The notes under the pieces: model-generated
Seen by the model: only the letters and a program-made list of their open reading frames with translations
What the model was told of the DNA's origin: nothing
Databases searched by the model: none
Program-made: the position numbers and the translations under genes
NCBI GenBank assembly: GCA_963277665.1
Contig: OY728123.1
Span: forward strand, 628,864,915-628,928,914
Direction of reading: 5' to 3'
Length of the DNA stretch: 64,000 bases
DNA from: Viscum album
Lineage: Eukaryota > Streptophyta > Magnoliopsida > Santalales > Viscaceae
In this document: positions 24,196-36,009 of the stretch, piece by piece
How positions within the stretch are numbered: the first letter of the stretch is position 1
How the letters are laid out: each line of letters opens with the position of its first letter

Positions 24196-27100
24196 TGTAA
24201 CACCCGAGACTTTTTAAATCATCAAAGGAAACTTTTTCTACACAACACTTACTTAGCTTGCTTTACACGCAATCGCGACCTTCCTCGATAGCTTGCGTCG
24301 TACGCAATACCAAGTTTCACTAAACAACAATATGCTATTAAAACTAGCCGTTATGAATAGTAATAACCACTTTTTGAAATTTTATAAATTTTATTTTTCA
24401 AAATGGACTTCATTTTTGGACTCAGAATATCGAAATTAGCCTAGGGTGAAATTTTGGTATTTTTCTGAAAACTTTCAATTTTTGATGAATAGTGAAACCA
24501 CTAAGTGGTAGGTTAAAAACTGGATTTTGCATAAAACTTAATTTTACCGCTTCTGTGAATGGAATTTCAAAAATCCGACAGACACGGTTAATATCAAGGA
24601 CTAAAATGTGGTTCAATGAGATGAAAATAATTTTTGGTGAATAGTAACTTTTTACTTTTTTTTACCACGGTTAATAGTAAATAGGGTATCTAAGGGTAAA
24701 TATGATATTACTATTACCCTAAAACGGGTCCTAATCCTATTGGACAAGTGTATTTCGACCAAAAACAAACTTAGGAATAAAATATGACCATTTAGGCCCA
24801 CTTGGGTTAGATTAGGACATTTATTATTAATTTATTTAAAGAAGGGTTAAAAGAGTTAAAATCAAAGTATATTTACTAAAACATTTTTAATATGGGGTTA
24901 TACATAAGATAAATTCGATTGTAAATATTCATTAGAAATCTAAAAAGATTTCCTACATGATGGTATTTTATTTTTAATTTTTAGACATCAAATAAATTAA
25001 TTTATTTATGACACAAAGATGATGCAGTAATTATCTTGTTAACGAAATATTGACATAATCGATGTTATAAACACCAAAATAAATGTAATTTGAGACTTTT
25101 TATGAATTCCACTAATTTTCTAGGTTACTATGATATATTAATGTCGATTTAATTAACTTGGTTCGAACATTTAATTCTGTTATGACTTTCACAAAAATCA
25201 TATATCAAATAGTGTCAAAATTGACACAAAATAGTTTTTAAATCAAATATTATATTATTAATTGTTATTGTATTCCTAAAAATCTAAGGTTCGGCCAAAT
25301 GATTTAGATAAGGATATATATATTAATAATAAACAATTTGGGGTTCGTTTGGCATGTTATTGTAAGTGTATTAACCATATAGTGAAAGAAAACAAAAACA
25401 CATGGTAAAAGTTAAATTATTTAACTTAGAGTTAAATCTAATTGATAAGGTTAAAATAATATCCTAAACTTGTCTAAATTCTATTTGTTGATAGGATTTC
25501 GACCCCTCCCCACCTTATCTTCGAAATAAGACCCTTTGGAACCATTATAAACCGATTTTGACTTTAATATAAAATAATATTTTGAGATATTCCTAAGGTG
25601 CCCCTCTCCTCCCTTATAAAAGGGCACCTCCTCCCCCTCCTCCTCAAACCAAATTGAGCACTCAAGCTCGGCCAACCCCTGCCATTTTCCCCTCTCCACT
25701 TCCCTAGAATAGTCCTAGAGGTCCTGGTCTTCTCCAAAGACCACTCTTAGTTCCCTAAGTGGAGGATTCAAAGAGGCGTTCCAAAGAAGAGGTAATATCC
25801 ATTACCGATCTTTTCAATTTCTTTCGTCTTCAACTTCTTCTTCTTTAGTTGTTTCATGACAAAGTAAGAACATCAGTATTACTTACACACTGATAAGTTA
25901 TTATAAATATGAAACAACCCTAATTCACCTTCTATCCATCCTACGGAAAAATGAAATCATCGCGCGTGCGTACGTACGGAATACCGTCTCCACGCCGTGG
26001 TGTAATCTATTTTCCACCATCACCTTACAAGGATGGGTATAATGGTGTAATGAGTACCTATATATGATTATTATGAAGTAATTTTGATACTGAAATAATA
26101 TATATATACTCCAATACAATTCCACGATCATAGGAACGATATCATCACTCGTGCGTACGTACGGAATATCGTCTCCACGATGTGATGCGACTCGTTCTAC
26201 ATGATATTCATTTCATAATAATTATATAAATGAATTGAATGAATGAATATGGTATATACTACACTAATACCATTCTGGAAATGAATTATCTATAACCTAA
26301 AGATAAGAATAAGAACTTATTCGACAAAACACGTATAAGAACAAAAAGTTATAAAGACCCGAGTAACAAGTAACAATGAAATATTACTAACAAGAAGCTA
26401 ATAATATGACCATATATGATATCATATCAATATGTATGATTCTGGAATAAGTCAATAACATTTTTTAAACCATTATACAGGAGCTTCGGACACGAAAAAA
26501 GCAAATCGGACCTAAGGTAAGGGAAATATCACAATCTCATTTTTATTCGAGATTGTTTATTCGTAAGTATCTACTGTGGTGTATTTTATCATCCACATCC
26601 ATGTTACCTCAATATGTAATATTGTTTCCATCCACTTGCAATAGTTTAAATACAATTTTACCCTTAGGTGAGTTTTTAGTAAAGAATATGAAAGGAATCT
26701 TTTGTCGTTTTTCGTACGAGGTACTTTTTGACTTTTCCGACAAAAGTACGAAGAATGTTTTTTTTAACTTATACGGCATGAATGGATTTTTAAAACATTA
26801 TTTCCAAGAAGCTTCCTTTACAAGTTTTCAAGTTTATTTTTAATCAACTTCTTTTAGTTTATAATTGTATGACATGTTAAGAAAAGAAAAGAGTTTTTGA
26901 AGAAGAAAGGATATTTTCCTCAAGAATGGAGTTCAAGTGTTTTATCAAAATTATTTTCCATCTAAGATAATAAAGGGTTCTGTTTTTATCCCTATTATTA
27001 CATTGATTTGATTATGTTGTAAGTGAATTATTTTTATGAAGTCATTTACCTTTTAAGATTTGTTTTTGATGTCATGATGTTTCAAGAATCCCATTTTTAT

Positions 27101-27783
27101 TACATGTGTTATGTGACGATGTATGATTTATGATTTATGTCGCACACATAAGAAAGGATTCATTATAAGATGGGTGGGACCTATATCTCCCTCCAATGCA
27201 TTGGGTAAAGACTTTATATCTCATGAGATAGACATGGCTGGAACGGAAGGTTATTTCGGTTCAGTGATACAGGACTGAAACGAGGAGTGAACTCGGTTCA
27301 GAAAGGGACTTTGTCCACTAAGATAGTCTTGGCAATGAGTCATGACTAACAAGAAATGATTTTCCATGATTATGTGTGCATGCCACAAAGTTTCAAGTTT
27401 CATGTTATGATTATGGGGATCTCATTTTCACTTCTATGATTTATTAATATTTTATGATCTCTTTTGCAGGTTTTGATTTTCAAAAAGATATGATATGATT
27501 TTTATTTCCTTTATTGCCCTTTCTGAGCATTTGAGCTCACCCTTTTATGTTTTCTTTTCCCCAGGACAGGAAGATGGATATTAAGTAGAATATGCTAAAA
27601 GTGACCCTAGATATGATGAAATAAATGGGAGACACTGTAGAAGATTTATGAACCAGTTGTTTATGTTTCCCAGTTTCTAAAGACACTATACCTATACGGT
27701 CCTTTGTGGTTTTATCATATGTTGTAATAAGTATGCTTCAATTTTGAAGTATTAACAATGTATGTAAAGTATGGGTCGTTATA
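24196..27783 (+). repeat. LTR4 of array A, right end of the array
   Basis: This LTR is 3588 bp, one base shorter than its sisters in a T-run near 26757. It ends GGGTCGTTATA at 27783, and unrelated AT-rich DNA follows. TATAAAA at 25615-25621 could drive transcription into the right flank. Private changes include A-for-C in exon-like DNA near 26496 and T-for-G in the LTR body near 27523. Confidence 0.93.
25615..25621 (+). promoter_or_regulatory. TATA box of LTR4
   Basis: TATAAAA in the conserved context. As the terminal 3' LTR, it points outward into the spacer from 27784. Confidence 0.65.
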
Positions 27784-30700
27784 CTACTTGATACATATAG
27801 TAGGTTAAAAACATTAATATAATTATAACTTAGTATCTAATTAACAAAATAAGTTTTGGTTTGGAAAGTGGTGGTGAAAAAATAATGAGTAGAAGAAAAA
27901 AATTGAAGAGATAATAGAAACTTAAATAATCCTCTATGTATTTTTGCTTTAGCGACATTAAAACTATGTTGATTTTTGAAGTTTTATTACTCAAGAACAT
28001 ATTTAGGGATTATAATGGGATTGAGAAGAAGTATTTTGGTAGTGGTTAGACTTTGGAATGTGAGGGGTATGTTTCCTCCAAGGAGAGGGAGTGAGGTTAT
28101 TTGTACTTAAAGTGTAGGGTGTTTTTTGAAAAAAAATCAATAAAATAAAATATTCAAGGTAAAACTTTTTATATGGAAGAGTATAAAAAATAAATCATAT
28201 ATAAATATAATATAATGGTTTTAAATACTTTTAACCTCTTTATAATTATAACAATTATTTTTTAAAAAGTAATGTGTAAAAGAATGGAATTTTAATTAAG
28301 GGATCACTTTTGATTATAGGTCTTGGAGAGTGGTTTTTAGGTTTGTAAATTATGTTTACTTTATTTTAAGGAATAATTTGTGAAATTAAATATATCATGA
28401 CCTATATTTAACTTCTATAAATTATTAGGTAATTATTTCATTAGTAATTATTTTATTTATGATATATTGATTATGAGAAAAACGGCATTTTTAGCATTCA
28501 TCAGAAAATTAAAGTGTTTCAGTAAATTTCAAAAAAAATAACTCTTGTAAAATTAAAATGTGATGATTTCATAAATTATAATATTTTTATAATATAATTA
28601 TCCCATAGTTTAATTTTATTTTTAATATAAATATTATTATTTAAGGAAAACCTTAAAATATATTGAATTAAATATGTGAAAATATTTTTGTTGAGTTTTT
28701 TAATCATGATACTTTTTTCATTATAATATTTATAGTCACCCAAATTAATCCTCATAAATTTTATTTAAAAAAATGTTTTTATTTTGAGGTAAAATTACTA
28801 TTCCAATAGACCGTTTACTATTTTAGTGGTTACATTACCTTTTGTATATACGATATCAATATTTCACTCAAAATTCATTACAATTACTCTAAAAGTAATA
28901 TATATTAATTTTATAAGATATTTATTTTATTACTAATATATTTACTCATTTATATAGTGTTATTTGTGGGTAAGATGATCATGATATATTGGGGAAATCC
29001 ATATTTTCTAATTTTAGTTTTTCTATTTTATATTTTTTTCAAATTGTATTGTTTGGCTTTTTAATTATTTTCATAGATTGATAATGAAATAAAATTTATT
29101 AATAATATAATGATTTTTTTTATTTCTATGTATTTTTTATGTGTATAATATTATATAATATAATACAAAACTCAATTATTTAGGAAACAAATATTACTAA
29201 TAAATATTTGATTGTTAAATCTATAGGTTCAAACTTGGTAACATTATGTTCAGTTATCTCATACATTTAATCTTAGTAAATGTGTTTAAATAGAAATTAA
29301 ATCCTTTATATTTTTTTTGAGTAGTATATTATCAACCAATGCATCTCCTATGGTAATTTCAATCGTGGTGTTTAGTTAGGCCACATTGTTGTACACCAAC
29401 CGAAGTTCTCATTACACACAAAAAAAAAGATTTATCATTGTTACTAACCCGTAGAGAATTATTTCAAAATTCTGTATGCACATGTAGTATACAAGAAATA
29501 AATTCATTTCGTGGGAAATTATATAATCTATACATTACAAAAAACATCAAGACTTTTTCCAATACTTAGACTTTTCTATGGTGTTTTCATTAATTTCATA
29601 TCATTGATAACCAAACAAAAGTAAACACTTAAATGCTACTATGTTCTAATCTGTAGACCCTCAATCTTATATTGGGTCCTAAAACACATTCTCTAGACAC
29701 TTTAGATGATAATAAATAAGGTGAAACAAGATAAAAATATATTTATATTACATTATTATAATAATTTGTTAATTATATCTAAAAAATAATCTCACAATTA
29801 AATTAACAAGGGGATTAGTGTATTTAAGTATTATCAATATGAAATTATAATTTTATATTACTTGTAAGTATCTCTCTATAATAAAATATCACTACACTCA
29901 GATTCATGGATCCTATAATTTGGTGATCAAGTCCAAATAAATATGGTGTATAAGGAATAATCCATGGATATGAGAAAAATAATGCCCAAGTCATCAAATC
30001 AAGTTTATGGTGTGATATATATGAATGTGGAACAATCATTTTCATAAAATGTAATAACATATTGTATTGGTAATCATGTCCATTCCTCTCATCACGTAGT
30101 GGATCTATAATCATGTCCATGTACCTCATTATGTATTAGATCAAGAATACGTCCCCTCCACCCATCATATAGTTGATCATAAATCTTTTCCTTTCCATAC
30201 ATATTAATCTCATGAGGCATAATATTTTAACCAATGAATTAGAGAGATAGATAATTCTGGTCCCACCCATCATATAAATATAACCACAAATATTTATGAA
30301 ATGAGAACAAGAAAACATTCATATTTCAACATTATAAGTTTTACCTTTGAAAAAATAGATTTCTTGAAGATCATTCCTAAATCATTTCATAAGATATCAA
30401 AAGAAACAAGGTGGATGGTATTTTATAAATATCCCCAGGGAGGCTTAAAAACCATGAAGGATGTTTAAATAGATGAAAAAATATTTTTATGATGAACACT
30501 TTTAATGATACAATATAATATGAGATTAATAAATTGATCATTTGATACTATGAGTTTGGTACCCATGAAGGAAAATACTTTAAGTAATTTTGGAGTGTAA
30601 TTAAAGAAAAATAATTTCCAATAAAATAAATCCTTTTAAGATAATTTTTAATATAGGACAAAAATGAGATTTTGGAAAAAATAAATAAAATTCATATAAT

Positions 30701-31311
30701 AGGTGAAGATACGATTCATTGTAAAAATTATTTTTCAAATGGTGAATTTAAAAAAAAAGATTAGCCTTTAAACATTTGAAAATAATATTCAATAATATAT
30801 CCAAGAAAATAACATAAATTTTACACAATTAAATGTGGAGTGGATGATAAAACATATGATCATTAAAGTGAAAACATAATTAATATATTCAAAAGATCAT
30901 TATTAGATCCCACATCATAATGTTGATCAAACATAATTCATTCAAAAATTATTAAAGAGTAAATTGATGAAGAAAATAATTTGAATATGTTTTGATTTCA
31001 AAATCATAATGGATAACATTGGGGGAGATTGTATATGGACAAGAAAGTAAAATATCCACTTTAGAGAGGATGGGAATTATTCTTACCAACATAAAAATAA
31101 ATAACGAAATAAATCAATAAAAGAAGATATATTTTAAATTAATATAATATTGCTTAGAAATTGAGAAATAAGAGAAATAAAATATCATCACATGATTGAA
31201 TAATGATATATTTTACAACCATTGTCAAAGAGGATTAAATTTTTCAAAAACAATATTATTATTTCATGAAAATCCATTATAAATTTGGTAACATTAAATT
31301 GAAAATAATTA
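27784..31311. other. AT-rich spacer without recognisable gene
   Basis: The DNA is strongly AT-rich with many homopolymer runs. Open frames are short (at most about 94 codons, near 29845-30129 minus), low in complexity and match no family I know. Slightly GC-richer text at 29850-30330 may be an old repeat, but no LTR, PBS or protein motif could be identified. Confidence 0.6.
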
Positions 31312-32109
31312 TGTCACGACTCATCCCCCAGGGCCTGTGTCATGGCTACCCAATCCCACCTTCCATAGGACAAGGGTTGGTGACTAGAACTAAAAAGTGT
31401 ATTCCCTAAAATGGGAAGGCATTTCCTTTAAACATGTACAAACACACGGTCTGAGAACACAACAAGAAGAAACTGTGAAGTAAACTGCTATAGAAAATGT
31501 GTGCTGAAAGTAGAGGGGTCAGAAAAAAAATCCCAACTTGAAGAGTAAAAGTACAGCTGAAAAGTAAAAAATAGATTAAAAGGAGAAAATAATCTCCTGG
31601 ATCGTCCACCACAGATCCTACCTAAAGGATAGGTACAACTCACGATCAGTAGTCCCTGCATCGCCCCACACCAAACGGTCCACCCCGGATCCTACTTGAA
31701 GGGTATGTATAGATCACCTCCTCATAAATCCATGTTCATCCATCTCCTCTACATACAACCAGGTCCTGGCTCCCTCAAAACTTATCCTAGCTTTGCGTCG
31801 TCTGCACAAGACACAACAGGGTGTGGGCGAAGCCCGTGTAGTGGGGAGTCTAACGATTCTCAGTAGGGACCCTGAGACCCATATGGTCTCCTAGAATTCC
31901 ACAAGGAAACACCACAGGGTAACACCATGAAGTTAAATCACCACATAGGTAAAGTACCACAAATCATAACCTCAATCACAAGCACAAATTAAAGATACCT
32001 CACAAAGAGTCTCAGCTCAAACCAGGTTTTCAGTGAAGTTTAGAAGTGCAGATGATTATTCGTGAAGCTAGATCATATTATTCTTTCAAGAGGAACTACT
32101 TATGACCAT

Positions 32110-32416
32110 ACCGAGTTTGACCCACACAATATCGATAGGTACTAACACCCACAATGATCCACACGGGATCTGACCTACCCAGATTCGATAGGTAACAAAC
32201 TCCCAGAGACCCACATAGGATCTGACCCATATAGGATCGGTATATACTGACCCACATAGGATCATTGAGCACGGACCCACATAGGATCTGACCCACACAA
32301 GATCAGTATGGGCTGACCCACACTGGATCACTGAGCGCTGACCCACACAGCATCAGTATATGCTAACCCACATAGGATCGTTGAGCACTGACCCATATAG
32401 GATCGTTGAGCATTGA
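32110..32416. repeat. Minisatellite based on ACCCACANAGGATC, left LTR of B
   Basis: About a dozen imperfect copies of ACCCACA(C/T)AGGATC alternate with short linkers such as TTGAGCACTG or GGTATATACTG. This gives a higher-order unit of roughly 40-50 bp. The repeated minus-strand peptide frames here (for example 32086-32346) are products of the repeat. Confidence 0.85.
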
Positions 32417-32849
32417 ACTCCAAATGATCTGTCTCCAACCACCACCTCACTTCCAGCCACTGGATCCCTCACACCCAGTGCACTCAAGTTCTGTATAATC
32501 TTCCCTCGACATATCATTCATACCTCAACTATCACTATGCTCTAAAAAGTAGTAACCCAAATAACCTCCATGTCCTAAGGGTTCCAACACGATAGACGGT
32601 GCGTCAATCGGACGCCCGGTCTGTGAGTTATAAAAGTTTTAGCTCCAGGGGGCCAGTTGGATTCAGGTTTGATACAACCCATCTGAACTATATGTTTCTC
32701 TGAAACTATAATGTAGTAATTAAAAAGTACTGTCTCGCTACAAGGGTCTCAACACCGCAGACAGTTCGTTAAACGGGCATCCAGATCTCAAGATAAGGTC
32801 CTTTGAGTGTTTCTGGGCCTAGTTGATCTTGATCCTGGTCCGACCCCGT

Positions 32850-33170
32850 CTGGGCTGGGTGGAGGTGGACTCGGACCACTAGTGGGGTGGCCCATAAGGG
32901 CATCCCGACAGGAATATGGCGGCCCACAAAGGGGCGGCCCAGCCCACATGGTGCGGTGACCTACTAGGGTAGCGGCCTGTAAGGGAGGCGGCCCGATCCG
33001 AGGGTGGCGGCCCGGTCTAAGGGGGGTGGACCGTTCTGGGGGTGGCAGCCAGACTCCAAGGGTGGCGACCTACTCAAAGGGTGGCGACCTAGCTCTAAGG
33101 GTGGTGGCCCAGCTCCGAGGGTGGCGACCTGCTCCGAGGGCAGCGGCCCGGTGCAATCCTACGTGGGGGT
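32850..33170. repeat. GC-rich GGGTGGCGGCCC repeat block, left LTR of B
   Basis: About fifteen imperfect units of roughly 18-24 bp with core GGGTGGCGGCC(C/T)G. This is strikingly GC- and CpG-rich against the AT-rich surroundings. The same block is in the right LTR at 41028-41400. Confidence 0.8.
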
Positions 33171-33963
33171 GTAACCCCTCAGTCTTCTGAATTCCCAAGA
33201 TGACAGAAGGTTGTTCGGTTGGTGAGGCGGTGGCATAGTGAGGGCTCCACGAAACCAGCCAGAGGCATGTTCAGCCTCCTTCGCAGATTTCTTTCTCTGG
33301 CGGCATGGTGGTCATGAAACCTTCCTTCCCGTGGTCGGCCATCATGCGGCTCACCTCCTCCATTCGCTCCGGCCGACGAGCTGCGACCTTCCTCTTGCAG
33401 TGTGAATCGACATGCTATCCACCACATAGTCAGTCAGTGTCGTCATGTTGTCTGTATTCCATAGAAGCACAAGGATGTAAAAAAATAGTGGAGGGTTATG
33501 TCCTGATTCGTTAGGCCCATGCCCTCCATGTTAGTATTTATTATGGAGGATGTTAAGAGGTTGAATAATCAATTGAATTAAACAACAAGATTAACCCCAC
33601 AAGATTCCCCACAATAACCTCCTGTAAAGACGAATGAATCATGGGTCAACCCGTTAGTCGGTTGACCCGTGTTCTTAATATAATTACAAGAATGGGGAAG
33701 AGGGAATCAATAACGCATGATGAAAATAATCCTCCTATCTTGTATCCCATTGGAGAGCGTCTACAGCTTGGAGGCGGATCGTGTTCTTCATTCCCGCAAC
33801 TAGTTCTCAATGATGCCACTCGTACGTCGCCATCCGGTTCATTGTTCAGTTTCACATATCATCTCTCGTTGGGTCGGCTCCGTCTTCTAAGGTTCCAGTA
33901 TCATGGTTCTCGTTCAACACTTCATTGCTTGGCGAAGCTGTGCCGGTACCTCCCCCCAAACTC

Positions 33964-33971
33964 TATATATA
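33964..33971 (-). promoter_or_regulatory. TATA region, left LTR of B
   Basis: TATATATA in a GC-richer context, reading on the minus strand into the LTR body. The equivalent right-LTR site is at 42193-42200. Confidence 0.45.
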
Positions 33972-34254
33972 TAAGAGAGGGGGAGGGTAAGTAACAACAT
34001 TGGAATTTAATGGTGGATCATTAATGAGGAAGTTTCATAATTTCCCCCAACGTTGTTGTTACTTATATGGGAGGGTCAATCCATTTATTGTCTTGACACG
34101 TCGCTGGTCCCACCTTACCACTTTTCCATTGGTGGAATAGAATAAAAATAAAATAATAAAGTTATTTTATTTATTCTATTAAAAAGTTACAAAAATTAAC
34201 TTTTATCTAGACCTATGTTGGTCGAAGTGAAGACTCCTTTATGAAAACCTCGGC

Positions 34255-34860
34255 GCAACGGATTCAACAGTGCCCTCAGATTTTTAATCTGAGCAACGAT
34301 TCAATGGTTATAAAATACCGCTCACGCATTTACTCAACGTAACTGAAAAAAAGTTCAGAAAATTATTAACAGTCACCCTCAACCCACACCGATCGAGTTT
34401 AGTCTCTTCCTAATTTAAACATGCCCCAACAAACCCAATGGTACTCTCGGATTTTCAATCCAAGTTACCATTTAGAAGTAATGGATTTTACAATAAAATA
34501 ATTGTCACTTAATTATTTTAATTACGGCCAAAAACTAACTTTCACTGGTGGCCCATGCAGGCCAGTATTAGTATCTACCCAAAGAGATCTTACCCTCATG
34601 AGTTTAGTGGTGGTATCGGATTTTTAATCCATGTTATCATTCATGAGTTATAAGCATTTGAAAAATAGAATAACTTTATTTCATTATTTTATTTACAGTT
34701 ATATCATTTTTGGGTTTCTCGGAGGAGGCTCGCGCCAACTAAACCTAATTTGTGCCTAGGGTAAACCCGCCATCCTGAGCGCAACGGTGCCCTCGTATTT
34801 CTGATCTGGGCAACCATTTAAGAATTTTTCCAATTTTTCAGGAAAAATTTTTATGCACAC
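34255..34860. repeat. Four ~170-bp repeats with GGATT-AATCC hairpins, left LTR of B
   Basis: Small inverted repeats recur at 34275-34293 (CTCAGATT/AATCTGAG), 34449-34461 and 34618-34630 (GGATT/AATCC) and, degenerate, at about 34795-34808, at spacings of about 172, 169 and 177 bp. Each is followed by a similar stretch resembling CNACCATTTAAGAGTTAT. They lie upstream of the minus-strand TATA region, hence in U3. The right LTR has the same series near 42504, 42674, 42844 and 43021. Confidence 0.7.
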
Positions 34861-35010
34861 TATTTAATGTTTAACAAAACTTTGACAGATAATTTCGGGC
34901 ACTCCGGGTCTCAGAATCACACGCTGTCAGATTTTGAGGTCTTTAAATAATTCTATATATAAAAATATTATATGGAAAACATTATGCACCTGTTGTATCT
35001 GTAGGAAAAG

Positions 35011-35150
35011 AGATAGATGGTACACCACCTCACCCACTCTGCTGAGAATCTAGAAAGGTCTGATGAACCTCAGATGTAACTTTCTGCCTCAGCCAAATCC
35101 CTACAAACCTCGTCGAGGTGAGAACCATAGGAAGTCATGGTCTCTCTCCT
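35011..35150 (-). pseudogene. Element B integrase C-terminal (GPY/F) remnant
   Basis: Minus-strand translation gives SPRRGL, then a stop, then KLHLRFIRPF, a stop and ILSRVGEVVYHL. This aligns in one frame with the [32 protein letters not shown] region of chromovirus integrases, including the one in array A. Stops interrupt it three times. Confidence 0.75.
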
Positions 35151-35162
35151 CTTGTATACATA

Positions 35163-35315
35163 AGAATTTTGCTAGCTCTAAGCAGTTTTCACTTACTAAG
35201 AAGTGAGGCATCGTGATACAAACTCTGCCACTACTTCCTTTATCCCAGACCATCAGTACTGACACCGGAGGTCCTGGTACATCATTTACACTCTAGGATG
35301 TACCGTTAAAGGGTA
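35163..35315 (-). pseudogene. Element B integrase zinc-binding (HHCC) remnant
   Basis: Minus-strand reading shows a degenerate H-X-HP stretch, then MYQDLR, a stop, and VVAEFVSRCLTS, matching the H(I/V)HPG-KMYQDL-(W)[19 protein letters not shown] region of Ty3/gypsy integrases. About 10-40 bp farther along the minus strand the sequence is already the C-terminal GPY/F region, so the DDE catalytic core (about 200 residues) is absent. Confidence 0.72.
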
Positions 35316-35474
35316 TGTATGGATCTACCTCAACACCTCCTTCCGAAGTGTCACTGGTACCATGGAACGTCCTCTGAAAAGGATGATGTGATCCCCACCT
35401 TCAGAAATCCTTCAAGAGACCATCCTGAGGATATCTGAGCACGTCATGCCTCACAGTCAACATCTCAAGCTCTG

Positions 35475-35490
35475 CCCCCCCCCCCCCCCC
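35475..35490. repeat. 16-base C homopolymer
   Basis: Sixteen consecutive C residues inside element B. Length may be unreliable because such runs are prone to sequencing error. Confidence 0.9.
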
Positions 35491-35569
35491 GAATTTGCTA
35501 AAGAATTAGGGGAGTGATAGTCATTGGTTGGAGGTAGATGATCCATCATTATCTGTGAAGTATATCCAC

Positions 35570-35875
35570 ATTGTGACTAGCTGCTCTGATGCCTCACTCA
35601 GTAGTTGTAGACCAAACCTCCTGCTGGGTGGGTCTGCTACCATGTTCACCTTCCATAGAGTATAGACTATCTCAAGGTCATAGTCCTGAATGTACTCTAT
35701 CCATTGTCGATGTCTCTAGTTCAGGGCCTTCTATGAGAAGATACAACTGAGACTCTTGTGATTAGAGTAAATATTAAATCATTCACCAATCATTTAGTTC
35801 CACCACATATTCAGCGCAAATACCACTACTACTAACTCCGGGTCATGGGTAGTGTAGTTCTACTTGTTAGTCTCT
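35570..35875 (-). pseudogene. Element B RNase H remnant
   Basis: The minus strand reads, in successive frames, YTTHDPELVVVVFALN, then NIYSNHKSL, a DYDLEIVYTLWK stretch and NMVADPPSRR. These match the [34 protein letters not shown] and VADALSRR motifs of Ty3/gypsy RNase H. The amino-terminal part with the first catalytic Asp (DAS motif) is missing. Confidence 0.8.
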
Positions 35876-35879
35876 GTCT

Positions 35880-36000
35880 CCGCTCCTGAAAGCTCTGCTA
35901 ACACTTCTCCATCCACAGGGAAGCCTCCCCCTTTTTCATCAAAGTTGAAAAGGGTGCTGCTACCCTAGAGAAGTCGAGTAAAAATCCATGGCAGTACCTA
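35880..36000 (-). pseudogene. Element B RT-RNase H connection remnant
   Basis: The minus-strand frame gives DFSRVAAPFSTLMKKGEAS and then LWMEKC-stop-QSFQER. This corresponds to the FSRIAAPLT-LTRKG-F-WTEECE-FQELK region that follows RT in Ty3/gypsy elements. The RT palm itself, with the FIDD box, is not found between here and the protease. Confidence 0.72.
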
Positions 36001-36009
36001 GCCAAAGGA

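Larger units (their letters stand above)
1..27783 (+). mobile_element. Array A: tandem Tekay/Del-like chromovirus units sharing LTRs
   Basis: Three internal regions (2785-7528, 11118-15862, 19452-24195) alternate with four nearly identical LTRs (1-2784 partial, 7529-11117, 15863-19451, 24196-27783). Adjacent units share one LTR, and no target duplication or foreign DNA lies between them. The likely origin is unequal recombination between LTRs of one element or of sister copies, not separate insertions. The units differ by many scattered substitutions, so this is not one copy repeated by assembly error. Assignment to the Tekay/Del lineage rests on gag-pol domain order, the C-terminal chromodomain, the initiator-Met-type PBS and long LTRs. 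The left end lies outside the window, so the unit number is a minimum. The five bases after LTR4 (CTACT, 27784-27788) are the candidate right target duplication. Confidence 0.93.
31312..34988 (-). repeat. Left (3') LTR of element B
   Basis: It starts TGTCACGACTC and aligns over its full length with 38105-43216 once the insertion there is removed. It contains, from left to right, a CCACA-GGATC minisatellite, a GC-rich repeat block, a minus-strand TATA region (33964-33971) and four ~170-bp repeats with small hairpins. An 82-codon minus-strand frame at 33179-33427 is broken in the other LTR and is not called a gene. Confidence 0.85.

Noticed and set aside
1..27783. Assembly duplication as the cause of the tandem units
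   Set aside because: The units differ by many scattered substitutions, distinct lesions and a one-base indel, which a duplicated contig would not show. It still deserves a long-read check.
29850..30330. Possible old LTR fragment with CATGTCCAT and TCATCACG repeats
   Set aside because: No end motifs, PBS or protein remnant, and similarity to the other LTRs here was not convincing.
32086..32346. Minus-strand frames with a repeated GSVYTDPIWVRSYVG-like peptide
   Set aside because: They are translation of the ACCCACANAGGATC minisatellite; the frame is not kept in the right LTR.
32110..32416. CRISPR-like appearance of regularly spaced short repeats
   Set aside because: Repeats are imperfect, linkers are themselves repetitive, and the setting is a plant retrotransposon LTR.
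33179..33427. 82-codon minus-strand frame that might be an LTR-encoded protein
   Set aside because: The corresponding right-LTR sequence (about 41430-41660) is frame-disrupted, so coding is not supported.
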